NCBI GenBank assembly: GCA_034509925.1
Contig: CM067527.1
Span: 3,600,001 to 3,664,000 of the forward strand
Length of the DNA stretch: 64,000 bases
Direction: 5' to 3'
Origin: Hirudinaria manillensis
Taxonomy: Eukaryota > Annelida > Clitellata > Hirudinida > Hirudinidae
Shown here: piece after piece, positions 12,588 through 23,500 of the stretch
Position numbering within the stretch: position 1 is the stretch's first letter
Layout of the letters: each line of letters starts with the position of its first letter
Position numbers and translations under genes: made by a program
Notes under the pieces: generated by a model
Database searches by the model: none
What the model was told of the DNA's origin: nothing
What the model saw: only the letters and a program-made list of their open reading frames with translations

Positions 12588-13226
12588 TTAAGCGAATTTG
12601 TGCTTCTTGCGGCAATGGCTTTTTTGGTGCGTCTTTAAGTAATACCTGCTCTTGAAGGGACTTTCGCATCTTTTGCAGAAAAAGTCCTCGTGATACATTA
12701 ACATGTGACTCACAAAATAGTCAAAACCTACCAGCGTTTGACGGCACACCTTGCACTGTTGGACTATGTTCTTTCTGTCCACGATCCTGTATTTTCCGGA
12801 TTGGGAATCAGGGGATTCTGAGCGACGTCGTTTCTCCGACGATCTGCTTTGGTCCATCTTCTTTCGACTATGCATCACTTCATGCTCATCTTGCAAAGAA
12901 TCCATCATGATAGCCTTATTATGCCTTCGCTCGAATTCAAGGTATTTATTCAGGTCCATATTCGAGATCTCGACGTTGTCACGGTTGACCGAACTTCCAG
13001 ATTGGACTGCCGGTTCCTCTTCCATCACTTGGAAGTGAGCCATGCAGACCAAATAATTGTTTCGCAGATAACCGATAGGAAGAGCCATGAGGTCTTGCCT
13101 TTCTATTGCCTTCAGTATTTCGTTGGCGTGGTCTTGTTCTTCGGGGAATTGATAGCAATTCGGCGGTGAATCCGTCAGGATCGTGTTACAATCTTTAGCG
13201 CAACACCTTGCTTTGGTACCTTCCAT
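12588..13226 (-). CDS. THAP-like plus two C2H2 zinc fingers, copy 1
   Basis: Intronless, 212 aa, starting at a clean ATG. Residues 1-66 have a C2CH pattern like the THAP DNA-binding domain: C9-x3-C13, a central Phe-Pro (FPEE), then C61-x2-H64 followed by Phe, close to the THAP signature C-x2-4-C-x35-50-C-x2-H. The usual invariant Trp is absent, so it is degenerate or a relative. The middle (about 75-150) is polar with a basic stretch (EKRRR). The C-terminus carries two C2H2 fingers: C158/C161/H174/H179 and C184/C187/H200/H204. A nuclear DNA-binding role is inferred. A paralogue lies 1.7 kb upstream in its own orientation at 14336-14968. Confidence 0.75.
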   Translation of the reverse strand: MEGTKARCCAKDCNTILTDSPPNCYQFPEEQDHANEILKAIERQDLMALPIGYLRNNYLVCMAHFQVMEEEPAVQSGSSVNRDNVEISNMDLNKYLEFERRHNKAIMMDSLQDEHEVMHSRKKMDQSRSSEKRRRSESPDSQSGKYRIVDRKNIVQQCKVCRQTLVGFDYFVSHMLMYHEDFFCKRCESPFKSRYYLKTHQKSHCRKKHKFA

Positions 13227-14335
13227 GGTTAAACTCTTGGAAATTTCTAGTATCTAAATTGTGAAAAAATACTTTTAAATCGTGCAAGTTGGTGACTATC
13301 AGCACGCCATTAGATACGGTGGTTCATTAAAAAGATTCTGAATATATTGCGATTTTATTAATTATCGTAATAATTAATTTTATTGCCGCTCATCGAATTT
13401 TTTTTAGCTTAAAGAATTAAGTTATAATCTGAAATTTTTTAAAATTTATTTCTATAAATTGATTGTCTTTGGTATATCTTTTTTTTTATATTTTTTAATA
13501 TTTTATTTTAATTTAATTTTAATTTAATAATATTAAAATCGGCATTAAAATCGGTTGCACTCGGTTTTCAACATTTATCTAATAATGATAAGATTAAAAT
13601 TTATTAATTTTTTAAAATAAATTTATATAAATATTTATATTTTTTTATAAACAAATGATTTGATTTCGAATTGCAGAAAGAACGGCTCTTTGGCCGTATA
13701 TACTGATATCGTGAGCAAATGTCGCGTTTAACGGTCGTGATGAGAGTAAAACAATAAATAAATAAATATTTAATTAATTAATTATAAATAAATAAAATAT
13801 CAGAAGAAAAAGTCGCTGCAACGAGAAATAAAGGACTTCTCAGCAAATCCTGCAGAATTTTCCACACATCGCGTCTTGCTCTGTTCGGAAGGGTGGCAAC
13901 GAGATTTGATTGTAAACGATTTTGTAATGGAATGGAAACTCCTACATAAATCTGAAATATGGAAAGCCAAGAATTATTGCAGCAGATGTTTCGCTGAAAT
14001 GACAAGGTCGCCGGAATTAACAGGAGCGCTCATGGACTGGAGTGAATGAAATGCTGGAATTGAAATTCAAAGGATTTCAATCTCAACTTCTGATGTCAGA
14101 ATGGCAGCTTTTTTGTTTATGGTGTTTTTTGATACATTGATATTAATTTCATGCTATGTTGCTGTACGCAAAAACATTGCATACAAAAAGTCAAAAGATT
14201 TTCTTTAAATTTGAAGTTTTATTAAATAATATCTCAAAAATGGTTGCAAACGAGCTTGTTATGTAATAAACAAAATGCAGAATAGAGCCATTAACTTATA
14301 AATGTAAATATTCCAGTTGGACTGCGGACAGGCAC
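13227..14335. other. Spacer between zinc-finger paralogues
   Basis: AT-rich spacer. A 75-codon minus-strand frame near 13778-14005 has no family resemblance and I do not call it. Confidence 0.5.
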
Positions 14336-14968
14336 TCAGCGGTGGCTGTGCCTCTCGGTACAGTGGGTCGATTGGTGGGTTTTTAAGTAATAACTGCTCT
14401 TGAAAGGCCTCTTGCATCGTTCGCAGAAGAAATCCTTGTGGTACATCATCATGTGATGCACAAAGTTATCGAAACCCACTAGCGTTTCGTGGCAACACTT
14501 GCACTGCTGAACAATGCTGTCTTTGTTCACTCCTCTGGATTTTCCGGGTTGGGAATAAGGCATGAAAGAACGTTGGTGCCTTTCGGACGGTCCGCCGCGG
14601 TCGACTTTCCTGGTTTTGTGCATCTTTCCATGCTCACGGTAGGGAGACTTTCTGCTGACGTATTTGTGAGCGTCTTGTTCAGCCCTAAAGTTTTCATACT
14701 TGTAATTCAATGCCTGGTTAAAATCTTGATTCGTTGAGTCACTGGAATGGACAGGTTCCTCACCTACCACTTGAAAGTGAGACATACAGATCAAGTAGTT
14801 GCTCCGGAGTTCTTTAATCGAAAGAGACATGAGGTCTTGTCTTTCTATCATCTGCAGAATATCGTAAGCTTGGTTTTGCTCTTCGGGGAATTGATAGCAA
14901 TTCGGAGGATAAGCCGTAAGAATCGTTGAACAACCCTTGGCACAGCACGTGGCCTTGGTGCCTTCCAT
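14336..14968 (-). CDS. THAP-like plus two C2H2 zinc fingers, copy 2
   Basis: Intronless, 210 aa, a tandem paralogue of 12588-13226. Both start MEGTKA and share the Cys-Cys-Ala-Lys-x-Cys start, the PPNCYQFPEEQ block, the IERQDLM block, C61-x2-H64-Phe and both C-terminal C2H2 fingers. The linker (about 70-150) is strongly diverged. All metal ligands are kept in both copies, so neither looks like a pseudogene. DNA binding is inferred from the domains; the target and pathway are unknown. Confidence 0.75.
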   Translation of the reverse strand: MEGTKATCCAKGCSTILTAYPPNCYQFPEEQNQAYDILQMIERQDLMSLSIKELRSNYLICMSHFQVVGEEPVHSSDSTNQDFNQALNYKYENFRAEQDAHKYVSRKSPYREHGKMHKTRKVDRGGPSERHQRSFMPYSQPGKSRGVNKDSIVQQCKCCHETLVGFDNFVHHMMMYHKDFFCERCKRPFKSSYYLKTHQSTHCTERHSHR

Positions 14969-15543
14969 TTTGTAAGCCTTGAAATTTAACGGTCTTGAAA
15001 TAAATCAATCGATATAATTGTAAATGCAGTTGATTACATGCAATAAAATTTGTACAAGGTAGACACGAAAGATTGTGAATATAAAGATAACAATAAAATT
15101 ATATTAATTTATTACCCTAGGAACAAGCAGAATAATAATTAGATTTATTTCAGTGCTTCAAATGGATTACCTGATTTTTTTTTTCATAATTTACAAGAAA
15201 ATAACGAAAAATTATTTATTTTTATTCCTAAGAATGAAATATATTTTAGGTGGAGTGGAAATAATGAATGGCACATTTTGACAGTCGAATAAAACATTAA
15301 TTTTCATATAATTAGATTTGTCGATCAAATTTTCAAGTAATAACGAAGTTATGGCCACAAAAAAATGCGACAAAATTGAATTTATAAATCAATTACATGT
15401 AATTTATTTCATTTTATTAAAAATCATTGACAGTTTAGAACATTATTTTTTCCCTAATACAAGTTAATAGCAATTACATTTCCCATACGTCGGACAGATT
15501 ATTCGCGATTACATAGTAATCTGAATATTACGGTCTTTTTTCT
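14969..15543. other. Intergenic AT-rich spacer
   Basis: Holds the probable 3' UTR of the CDK11 gene (minus strand) and the 5' flank of the zinc-finger paralogue. Nothing else recognised. Confidence 0.5.
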
Positions 15544-17115
15544 CTACTTATTCTTGACCAATTCACTCTTTGCAGGCCACGTCGGGAACATACTGGGGTC
15601 TTTCGGCAGAGGAGTTTCCTCGAAGAAATAGTGGTCCAGGGCGGTCTCCGCTGTCATTCTTTTGTCCGGATTGTACGTCAGCAGACCGTTAATCAAGTGA
15701 AATCCTTGTTCAGAGAAAAGACTCTGCGACAGCTTCTTCTTCAAGTTGTTGTAAGGCTGCTTTGCGAAGGCGTTCTTGCTCATGCCAGGCAGTTTACTCA
15801 CGCCAGGCCAAATGTCCTCGGTCGGAGTGCCGAGAACTTTGAATATGCTTTTGAGCTGTTCGATTTCTGATTTAGCCGTGAATAGAGCCTTTCCCATTAG
15901 GAATTCTCCGAATATGCATCCAACGGACCACATGTCGACTGCCGTGCTGTACATTTTCTCGCCAAGCAATAATTCCGGACATCTATACCACAGTGTAACC
16001 ACGATCGGAGTGTAGGGCTTCAGGGGCGAGCCATACTCTCTGGCGAGACCAAAATCTGCGATTTTCAATATTCCAGAATGACTGAGCAACAGATTAGAGG
16101 TTTTGAGATCTCTGTGTATGACCCAATTGTCGTGCAAATGCTGAACTCCACTCAGCAGCTGAATCATCAAAGTTTTCACTTCCCCTATGGTGAACGACTC
16201 GTTCATCGATTCCATGAGGGTCTTCAAATCGTGTTCGACGTACTCCATCACCATGTAGACTTTGTCCGGACTCGTCCCCACCACCACCTCTTTGATGGAA
16301 ACCACATTCGGATGACGGCTCATCATGAGTAGTTTGATTTCTCTCAATGAAGTGATTGGAAAGCCGTCCTTCTCCTTTTCAAGTTTCAGTCTTTTCATGG
16401 CGACGATGTTTCGTTGCTTGAGGTCGACAGCCCTGAAAACGACGCCGTAGGTTCCCTCGCTGATTTTGTTCAGACAACGGAATTCGTTGATACTCCTGCA
16501 GCCCTGAATGGCTGGAAGATAAGGAGGCAGATCCGACTTTTCTTGCTTTTCTGGTGAATCCGGCAAAGCGGGAGTCTTTGTTTCCTCTTGTTCGTCTCTG
16601 GAATTCTGAGGCGATTCAGAAGGTCCTTCGTGTTCATCGGAAATCGGGTCATGAAGGTCTGTCTCCATGACCTCGTCAATCGATCCTTCTGGAGAATCGA
16701 CGATGTAGTTTTCATAATTTGCTTTGAGTTTTGGCTCATCGTCGTCGTCGAATTTGGAACGTGCGACTAGGTAAGGGTCCGCCAAAGGATCTACCGAAGA
16801 ATTCGGCTTCGAGTTCGATGATTCGATCGTCGTCGGCTCTGCTTGGGACGAATTCTTATTCGATTCCTCGTTGATCCGCTCTTGAGACTTTCTGAGCCTC
16901 TTCCTGCTTCTAGAACCTGATGATTTCCTTTCGTGAGATTCGCTTTTGTGATGATGGCGAGATTTCTTCAAAGGAATCTCGTCCCTCTTCCTCTTTCTTT
17001 CCTCTCGACTTCTTTTCGAAGTTCTGGAGTCGTGAATTCGGCTCGACTTCGGTGTGGACTCGAGTTCGCCAGGCTCCAAAGAGCTGGAAGCAGAAGTTTT
17101 AGTTTCTTTATGCAT
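15544..17115 (-). CDS. CDK11: Cyclin-dependent kinase 11 (PITSLRE kinase)
   Basis: A nuclear Ser/Thr kinase; the family partners L-type cyclins and acts in transcription and pre-mRNA splicing. The single exon encodes 523 aa. Residues 1-195 are Ser/Arg/Lys- and acid-rich. The linker [17 protein letters not shown] is typical of CDK11 just before the kinase domain (about 212-500). Visible motifs are the Gly loop EGTYGVV (220-226), VAMKR with catalytic Lys241, the diagnostic PITSLRE (253-259), HRDLKTSN (334-341) and DFG (354-356). The C-terminus [13 protein letters not shown] is also diagnostic. The N-terminal region is shorter than in vertebrate p110 (about 780-795 aa). The APE motif reads Cys-Pro-Glu (379-381, TGT codon). 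No introns interrupt it. Identity is very secure. Confidence 0.97.
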   Translation of the reverse strand: MHKETKTSASSSLEPGELESTPKSSRIHDSRTSKRSREERKRKRDEIPLKKSRHHHKSESHERKSSGSRSRKRLRKSQERINEESNKNSSQAEPTTIESSNSKPNSSVDPLADPYLVARSKFDDDDEPKLKANYENYIVDSPEGSIDEVMETDLHDPISDEHEGPSESPQNSRDEQEETKTPALPDSPEKQEKSDLPPYLPAIQGCRSINEFRCLNKISEGTYGVVFRAVDLKQRNIVAMKRLKLEKEKDGFPITSLREIKLLMMSRHPNVVSIKEVVVGTSPDKVYMVMEYVEHDLKTLMESMNESFTIGEVKTLMIQLLSGVQHLHDNWVIHRDLKTSNLLLSHSGILKIADFGLAREYGSPLKPYTPIVVTLWYRCPELLLGEKMYSTAVDMWSVGCIFGEFLMGKALFTAKSEIEQLKSIFKVLGTPTEDIWPGVSKLPGMSKNAFAKQPYNNLKKKLSQSLFSEQGFHLINGLLTYNPDKRMTAETALDHYFFEETPLPKDPSMFPTWPAKSELVKNK

Positions 17116-17678
17116 AGGCGTGGGACGATCAGTTGGAAAAGTAAAAGTTTAATTTAGACTGTTCTGTACTGTATGTATTATTTTTTTTTTATAAAGACTT
17201 TGCTCGAATCGCTTGGTTAATTTGGAACATTTCAGTGCTGCCAACTAAAGATACTAAATATTGTATAATCTTTGTTTTTAATCTTTTAATTAAATTTTAT
17301 TAAAAATTATTTATTTCTTGGTATTATTCTTGATAAATTAAATTTATGATGATATTTTGATATGATATTTTCGCTTCAAACTGGATAGACTTTAAACAAT
17401 TTTGAAAATGAAGTTCTTTTTTCAGAATAGAATCGTAGAAAGTAACTTTGACCGATGTGCCAACGCAAGCATCGATTGTATTTGGTCAGATGGGAAGATT
17501 CAGCAAAGAATTAAATAAGTCACTCATAAATTTATCGGAACAAAGTATTAATGTGACGAAAGTATTTATTTATTTAGACAATAAAACATAATGACAACAT
17601 AATTGTACATGTCAATTGAAAGAAACATAAAAGTAGAAACCGATAATCTACTGTCATCTAATAATAGCCAGACACACA
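17116..17678. other. Intergenic between PRPF3 and CDK11
   Basis: Short AT-rich spacer between two genes on the same strand. It contains AATAAA-type signals on the minus strand (TTTATT near 17561-17575) downstream of the PRPF3 stop. No gene seen. Confidence 0.5.
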
Positions 17679-19538
17679 TTACTGTTCTGACTCTAAAACA
17701 GTGGAACTGAAAGCGAGATCCCAGTAATGTTCAACCGAATGCCTCTTGAACTGCTCCCTGGCAAAGGCTTCCGTGGGACAAAACTGAAGCTTTAATTCTC
17801 CGAAAGCTCTGTTCTTGACCGATCCCTCCCAGATGAGTACGCAATCGTTGGGTTTGGCACTTTCTTCGTCGCTATCGTTCTCGTCGTCCGACAACTTCTT
17901 ATTGTGCCACTTGATCCTACGCATCATGAGCTTCTTGTACTTATCCTGCTGCTTGCGACCTCCTTCGACCACGACGACGCTGCATCCGCTGTAGAGGACC
18001 GCGATGCCGGTCATGAAGAGCTGCGATGCATTCGTTTGGACCTTGAACTGCTTCTTTTTATCAGAGAGATCGCGAATCCTGTAAACGGAGACTAAGACAC
18101 CGGTCGAGGTGTCTTCTTTGATCTTTTTAATTTTCTTGTCTCTCAACTGTTCCTTCGTCAGTTTCCTGGCAGCGTTGGCTTCCTCGTGTTCCTTCTGCCT
18201 TTTGGCTATCTGAGCCCTCACGTGCATTTCGACCTTAGTCGGGTCTTGGACGGCCTCCGACCCAAGAACCCTCATGAGGTTCGAGAGCTTGACCTTTGGA
18301 CCAGGAGCCTTCATCAGCCCGAGTCTGATCTTCTCCTGATTTTCTTTCTGAACTTCTGCCCTGTTCTGTTTTCTCATTTTCTTCATCTCCTTCTTCGTCA
18401 ACATCAACGGTATTTCTACTTTTTGGTCTCTTTCGACAGGTGGCTTCATCTGGATCGGATGTTCTACAAGATTTGTGATGACACTGTAGTTTATCATGTC
18501 CTTCAAGTTGTCTGGCGAAGACTCGGATAATTCCGGAAAGGTTTCCGACGTCAAAACGACAGAGTCCCACCACTCCATCTCGGGCACATCTCCAGAATTC
18601 TCTAGCTTAGGTTGAACGATGGCCAACTTGGCTGCAGTGGCAATTCCAGTTTTCTTCGCAGCCATTGCAACTTCATTCTGGAGTCTTTCCAGATGTGCTT
18701 TGGCTCTCATCATGTCGCCGACCTTCTGAAACTTTCCAGGCTCAAAGAAGTTCAGTGTCCTTCTATTTCGTATGCCAGGCTTGAGAACGATGCGATTGTC
18801 AAAGAACTTGGATTGTTGAGGATCTTCGACTTTCGGTTTTCCTTTGTCCTGCTCTTTCCTCGCGGCATTCAAGTTGACCTTGAGGGTCGGGGTATACGTT
18901 TGGAGTTGGACGGGCAGACCAGTTTTGGTATCGATGGTTCTTCCGCTGTTGTCGAGAACGATCGGCGTTGCAGCGCCCATCAAATTGGGCAGGCCTGTAC
19001 TTAACATTCTTGCCTGAATACTCGCTTGGAGTTGAGAAGCTCTTTTCAACATTTCTGAAACATCGCTGTTGGGTGGTTGGGGAGATGCCATTGAGGGAGT
19101 AGTTGAGGGAGGAGTGGCCAGATTCATTTGAGTCTTTCTCTCTTGGATTGCTCTTTGGGCTTCCGCCAGCATTGCTTTGATCTTGTCGGCATCAAATGTC
19201 GAGGCTGGCGTACTACTCGGTCCTTCTGTCTTTGCTTTCTTACTTTCACTTATTCCTGTCGGTCGCTCTTCGTCATCGTGCTCGTCCCATCGTCTTTTTT
19301 TCGAAGTCGAGGCGAGGAATTTGTCACGTAGAGAAAATATTTTCTCCGCGAAATCAGTGGCCTTGGATCCATTAACCAGTGAGGAAAGCTTGGACACGGT
19401 CTTTTTAAAATCGTACTCTCTGTCGAGGCATTTAACGGCAAGACTGACTGCCTCCGAACAATCCGAGCCAATAATTTTTCGACCGTATCTTTCGATTTCT
19501 GCTTCCATCTGCTCGATGTCCTTTCTTGAAAGTGGCAT
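17679..19538 (-). CDS. PRPF3: U4/U6 snRNP protein Prp3
   Basis: A spliceosomal protein that binds the U4/U6 snRNA duplex in the tri-snRNP. It is intronless, 619 aa. The start is the ATG at 19538 (MPLSRKDIEQ); the frame stays open upstream but has only TTG and hydrophobic codons that do not fit the family. Residues 1-75 match the PWI-like N-terminal domain. The PRP3 core has family-typical blocks such as DIPEMEWWDS-like (PEMEWWDSVV), TNLVEHPIQMKPPV and SNLMRVLGSEAVQDPTKVE. The C-terminal ferredoxin-like (DUF1115) domain ends in EHYWDLAFSSTVLES. Length is slightly shorter than human (683 aa). It lies in line with CDK11, another splicing-linked gene without introns. Confidence 0.97.
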   Translation of the reverse strand: MPLSRKDIEQMEAEIERYGRKIIGSDCSEAVSLAVKCLDREYDFKKTVSKLSSLVNGSKATDFAEKIFSLRDKFLASTSKKRRWDEHDDEERPTGISESKKAKTEGPSSTPASTFDADKIKAMLAEAQRAIQERKTQMNLATPPSTTPSMASPQPPNSDVSEMLKRASQLQASIQARMLSTGLPNLMGAATPIVLDNSGRTIDTKTGLPVQLQTYTPTLKVNLNAARKEQDKGKPKVEDPQQSKFFDNRIVLKPGIRNRRTLNFFEPGKFQKVGDMMRAKAHLERLQNEVAMAAKKTGIATAAKLAIVQPKLENSGDVPEMEWWDSVVLTSETFPELSESSPDNLKDMINYSVITNLVEHPIQMKPPVERDQKVEIPLMLTKKEMKKMRKQNRAEVQKENQEKIRLGLMKAPGPKVKLSNLMRVLGSEAVQDPTKVEMHVRAQIAKRQKEHEEANAARKLTKEQLRDKKIKKIKEDTSTGVLVSVYRIRDLSDKKKQFKVQTNASQLFMTGIAVLYSGCSVVVVEGGRKQQDKYKKLMMRRIKWHNKKLSDDENDSDEESAKPNDCVLIWEGSVKNRAFGELKLQFCPTEAFAREQFKRHSVEHYWDLAFSSTVLESEQ

Positions 19539-20562
19539 TTTTTTGTATATAATGATAATCAAGATACTATAACAAAGTGCCGTTGATAGTGTCACTCCCA
19601 AATTTCGACTCCTTGTTGCATAAAGATCTTAAATATTTGCAAATAAATAAATAAATAATTAAATTTTATTGCAAATTAATTAAATTTTTATGAAAACTTT
19701 CGACAAATACATCTGGATCTAAAACGATGTATTATAAATTAATAATTAAAAATAATTACTTAGTTAAACAATAATAATATTATTACTATAACATATAGCA
19801 ATTTCTAAAACATTCCGTGCCACATCGGAGTTAGGCATTTACTGTATTGGAAGAGTCCATTACTTCATTAAGAGTGATATTTCGGTCTTTTTATTTTGTT
19901 GTTATTTTTAAATACTATTTCTTCAAATTCATTTACAAGATCTTCGCTGTTTCGTGCATCCATGCAAATGTAACAAATTACTGAGTCTTTCGTAACAATA
20001 TATGAATAAACTCCTGCCCACAGCTATTGACCCTAACCAGAGACATAATTCCCCGAACACCACGATCAAGTCCCACAAGACAAATAAACGAACGCCATGC
20101 ATCTGTCTCTAAAATATCTTTGAAACCCACGGAAATGCGGCACCCGAAGGCGCCACCTTGCGATAACCAAAATGCCTGGCCAGGTTTCATGCTCCGAATT
20201 CACGAGCTACCAGTCAAAATGACGACGCATCCTCGAAGCTAGCAACAGCAACTCACAATCATTAACATTTATTCTTGTAACTATTAAGCAGAATTAGTCT
20301 TACAAGACACAACACCGTGCGATTTGTCATCGTGAATGCGAAACAAACAATCAGATAATACCGATGATGGCAGATACGAACGAACCGCTAAAAATAAGAA
20401 ATATGCTTAGAAATCCGAGAGACAGCACGCCGATTTATCGACATTCCGTTAGTAAATTAGTACTAATAAAAAACTGATCTCATGCACGACCGTAACCTAA
20501 AAGATCTTTTATGATCACAGACATAATCACCACCATCATCATCATCGTCGTCGTCGTCCTCT
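19539..20562. other. Intergenic / IPO9 3' flank
   Basis: About 1 kb of AT-rich DNA between the IPO9 stop and the PRPF3 start, expected to hold the IPO9 3' UTR and the PRPF3 promoter. Overlapping small frames around 19978-20242 on both strands have no recognisable content. Confidence 0.5.
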
Positions 20563-23500
20563 TCAAGCTCTGATCCCGATGACGCTCAGTACCTTCTTCT
20601 CGGATTCGTTGTGGTGCTCGGAAAACAAGGAATAGCAAGGCTGTCTGGAGAGCATCTGAATGAACTCGGTGAGGTAGGCCTGGAAAAGATGATTTTTGAA
20701 GTTAAATGCCAAGAACATAAAAAATGACTGTATTTATCTCATAATTTTATATTATACAATTTAGGTCGAGACGGAAATTAGAAACAAGAAAATCAGGTCG
20801 CTCGCTCCTCGAGCATGACTGCACAGAAGAACGAGAGGCACGGAAATTCCAAAAGTCCTCATTCTAAACAAGACTGAGAACATCGATTGTCACCTGCAAA
20901 TCCATCTTGCTGACAGGATCGTCTTCCGCATCGGGGTCGTCGAATTTATCTTCCCCGTCGGTTTCATAATCTGAAAGTGACGGGAACGAGGCGAATAAAA
21001 ACTCTGCTCGTGATGTTATGATTTTTAATTTTGAAACGTTAATGACTGGTGAATACTTGATGAATATTACACCAACATCAACGCTAATAATAATAATAAT
21101 TAAAAATAACGGTATTAATTAAAAATAACTGCTGGACCTTGCAGGTCGTCGAGGAAGTTGACGGTGCTGGCGACGTTGACGTCGTCATCCATGCCACCTT
21201 CGTCGGCGAACTCCTCGTCGTCGTCGTCTTCGCACTCATCGTCGTTGTCTTCGTCGTCCTCTTCGCAATCCTGAAAAGAATCGATCGGCGATGCCGTCAT
21301 CCGAATTCGATCCGCAGCCCGAAGATCCTCTGCCACCGACGACTCACCTTTTCGAGCTTCGACAGACTGTGTTCGATCTGATTGGACAGCTCATTGACGA
21401 TCAACTTGTACATCTTCACCAGCACCGGAACGACCGTCCACTTGTGCGGATCTGCGGGCAGGAAATTATTTTACTCGACAAAATAATAAATAATTAAAAA
21501 TAAAAATCGTCAAAGAATAAACAAAGAACGACGAGCAATGCCCGACCTTTGGAAGCTTTCGATCTGGTTTTGATTCCCCCCTTGTCGATTATCAAGTCGC
21601 CGGGAACGTTGATGTTTTGAAGTCTTTGGTCGTTGCTGGAGATGGTATATTCAACCAGTTTGCATAGTGCCAAGGAACTGTTCAGTTTGGAAAAACCAAT
21701 CAAAACTTATTTCTATCAAACTGAACTACTAACCGAATAAAGTAACTTAAATATTTAAATCGATTAACTTCGAGAAGTCCAAAATTCACTTTTTATAATT
21801 TTGTAATATAGGTCTTTTTATAACTATTTTTAAATGGCTGCACACCACATCCAAATGTTTAAGCATCGAAACCCACCTGATTTTCCTGTCGTAATCTCCG
21901 AAGAAGAGATGCTGTTTGGAGCACCACTGACCGAGCACGAACTGGAGGGCACTCTCGCCAAAGGGACTCGGAACGCTCCACAGGAAGTCTATCATGGGAG
22001 CCATCTGCGTTTCTGCCAACTTGGCAAAGACTAACACCAGACTCTGCGACCAAATAATTGCCATTGATATGACACAAACACACACATACACATGGAGATA
22101 TTACATGGGGACTTAGTAAATCTAAGCTCTACTTTAATAATAAATAGCAACCAATGTGTTTTTTGAAGTTTGTTAAATATATATATATTTTTATAATTAC
22201 ATTCTCCTCAGAGACTTTTAGGAATAAAAAACACAGCCAAAACTAATTGTAAAACAAATCACAAAAACACGAAAGCGCAAAAATGCATCTGATCCGAATC
22301 TACCCACCTGGGTGACCGTCAGAGTCTCGGCCTGGTAAAGTTTGCAGAGGATGCACTTGAGAATGAAGTTCAGGTCGCTACCCAATCGGGGACCCATCTT
22401 CGCGATGAGGACCGAAATCAGTCGCCCGACGTAAGTCGCCGTGAACTCCGAGGTCTTCGGGTCGAGCAGCTTTTCTATCACCTTGACGACGTAGAAGACG
22501 CCATTGTAACCTGGTTTTGTAAAGTCGATTGATTATCAATTATTTTTAATTTTAATTGCAAAGCAATTTATGAAGTGAATAAAATTTATATTTAAGAATA
22601 TAAAATGACTTATATTTATATATATATTAGGCATAAACTTGCTGCAATCGTTTGATTGTAGTTCTTTATTTGATTGCCCAAAATAAAAGTCAAAACCCTA
22701 TCTCCTCATTATCATCATCATTCATTCACTCACCTTCAGCATCTCTCCAGGCCTGGATCTGCTCCAATGCAACTGACACAAAAGCTCTCAGACATTCACC
22801 TCCACTCTTTTGAGATAAAAAATTAGATTTTTATACAATAATTTCCATTATCATTGAAAGCTATTTCATTCCTTTGCAGTTTATCAAAGTACTTTTGGAA
22901 AACAGTTAGAATTTTATTTATTTATTTTTGCAACAAATGCTGCAATTATTAATCTAATCGTGCACTTAACTTGCAAGATTATGACAATGCAGCTGGTATA
23001 AAGTATCAAGCACTTCACTGCTAAGAAGACAAGACCTCACCTGGAGCGTGGAGTTGTCGTCTGTTTCGAGAGTGCACTTGAAGGCAGCGGGAAAGGCCTG
23101 CTGCACGAGGAAATCCTCCAACGGCCTCGGACTCTTCCTCACCAGGACGGTGAGGATGTCCAAACTCACCTGAATTTTGGAAAAAAAAAAGTAAAACTTT
23201 GAATCGATGTGAATTGTGAATCCATTTTGTGGATCGAGGGATGTGGAAAAAAATTGACGATCGTCAAAAGTCTTTGTCGGACATTTTCGTAATCAAGAAC
23301 TTAACATCATAATCCTCATCTAAGCATTAATTGGTGTTTAACCGATCAATTACAATGCGATGACTAGAGCGACTCATTAACGTGACAGCCTATGGTGCCC
23401 TCTTACCGATTGCATCCCGTAAGGAATCTTGTCGACGGGGGACTGAAGGATGGTAAGCAGGGTCGGGGTAAGGCGCCTCAGGAGTGGTACGATGCATAAC

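Noticed and set aside
18235-18573. Frames antisense or out of frame within PRPF3, CDK11 and IPO9
   Set aside because: Shadows of well-identified coding sequences on the minus strand.
19538-19601. Upstream extension of PRPF3 with a hydrophobic N-terminus
   Set aside because: The extension begins at TTG, not ATG, and the family starts at the MPLSRKDIEQ methionine.
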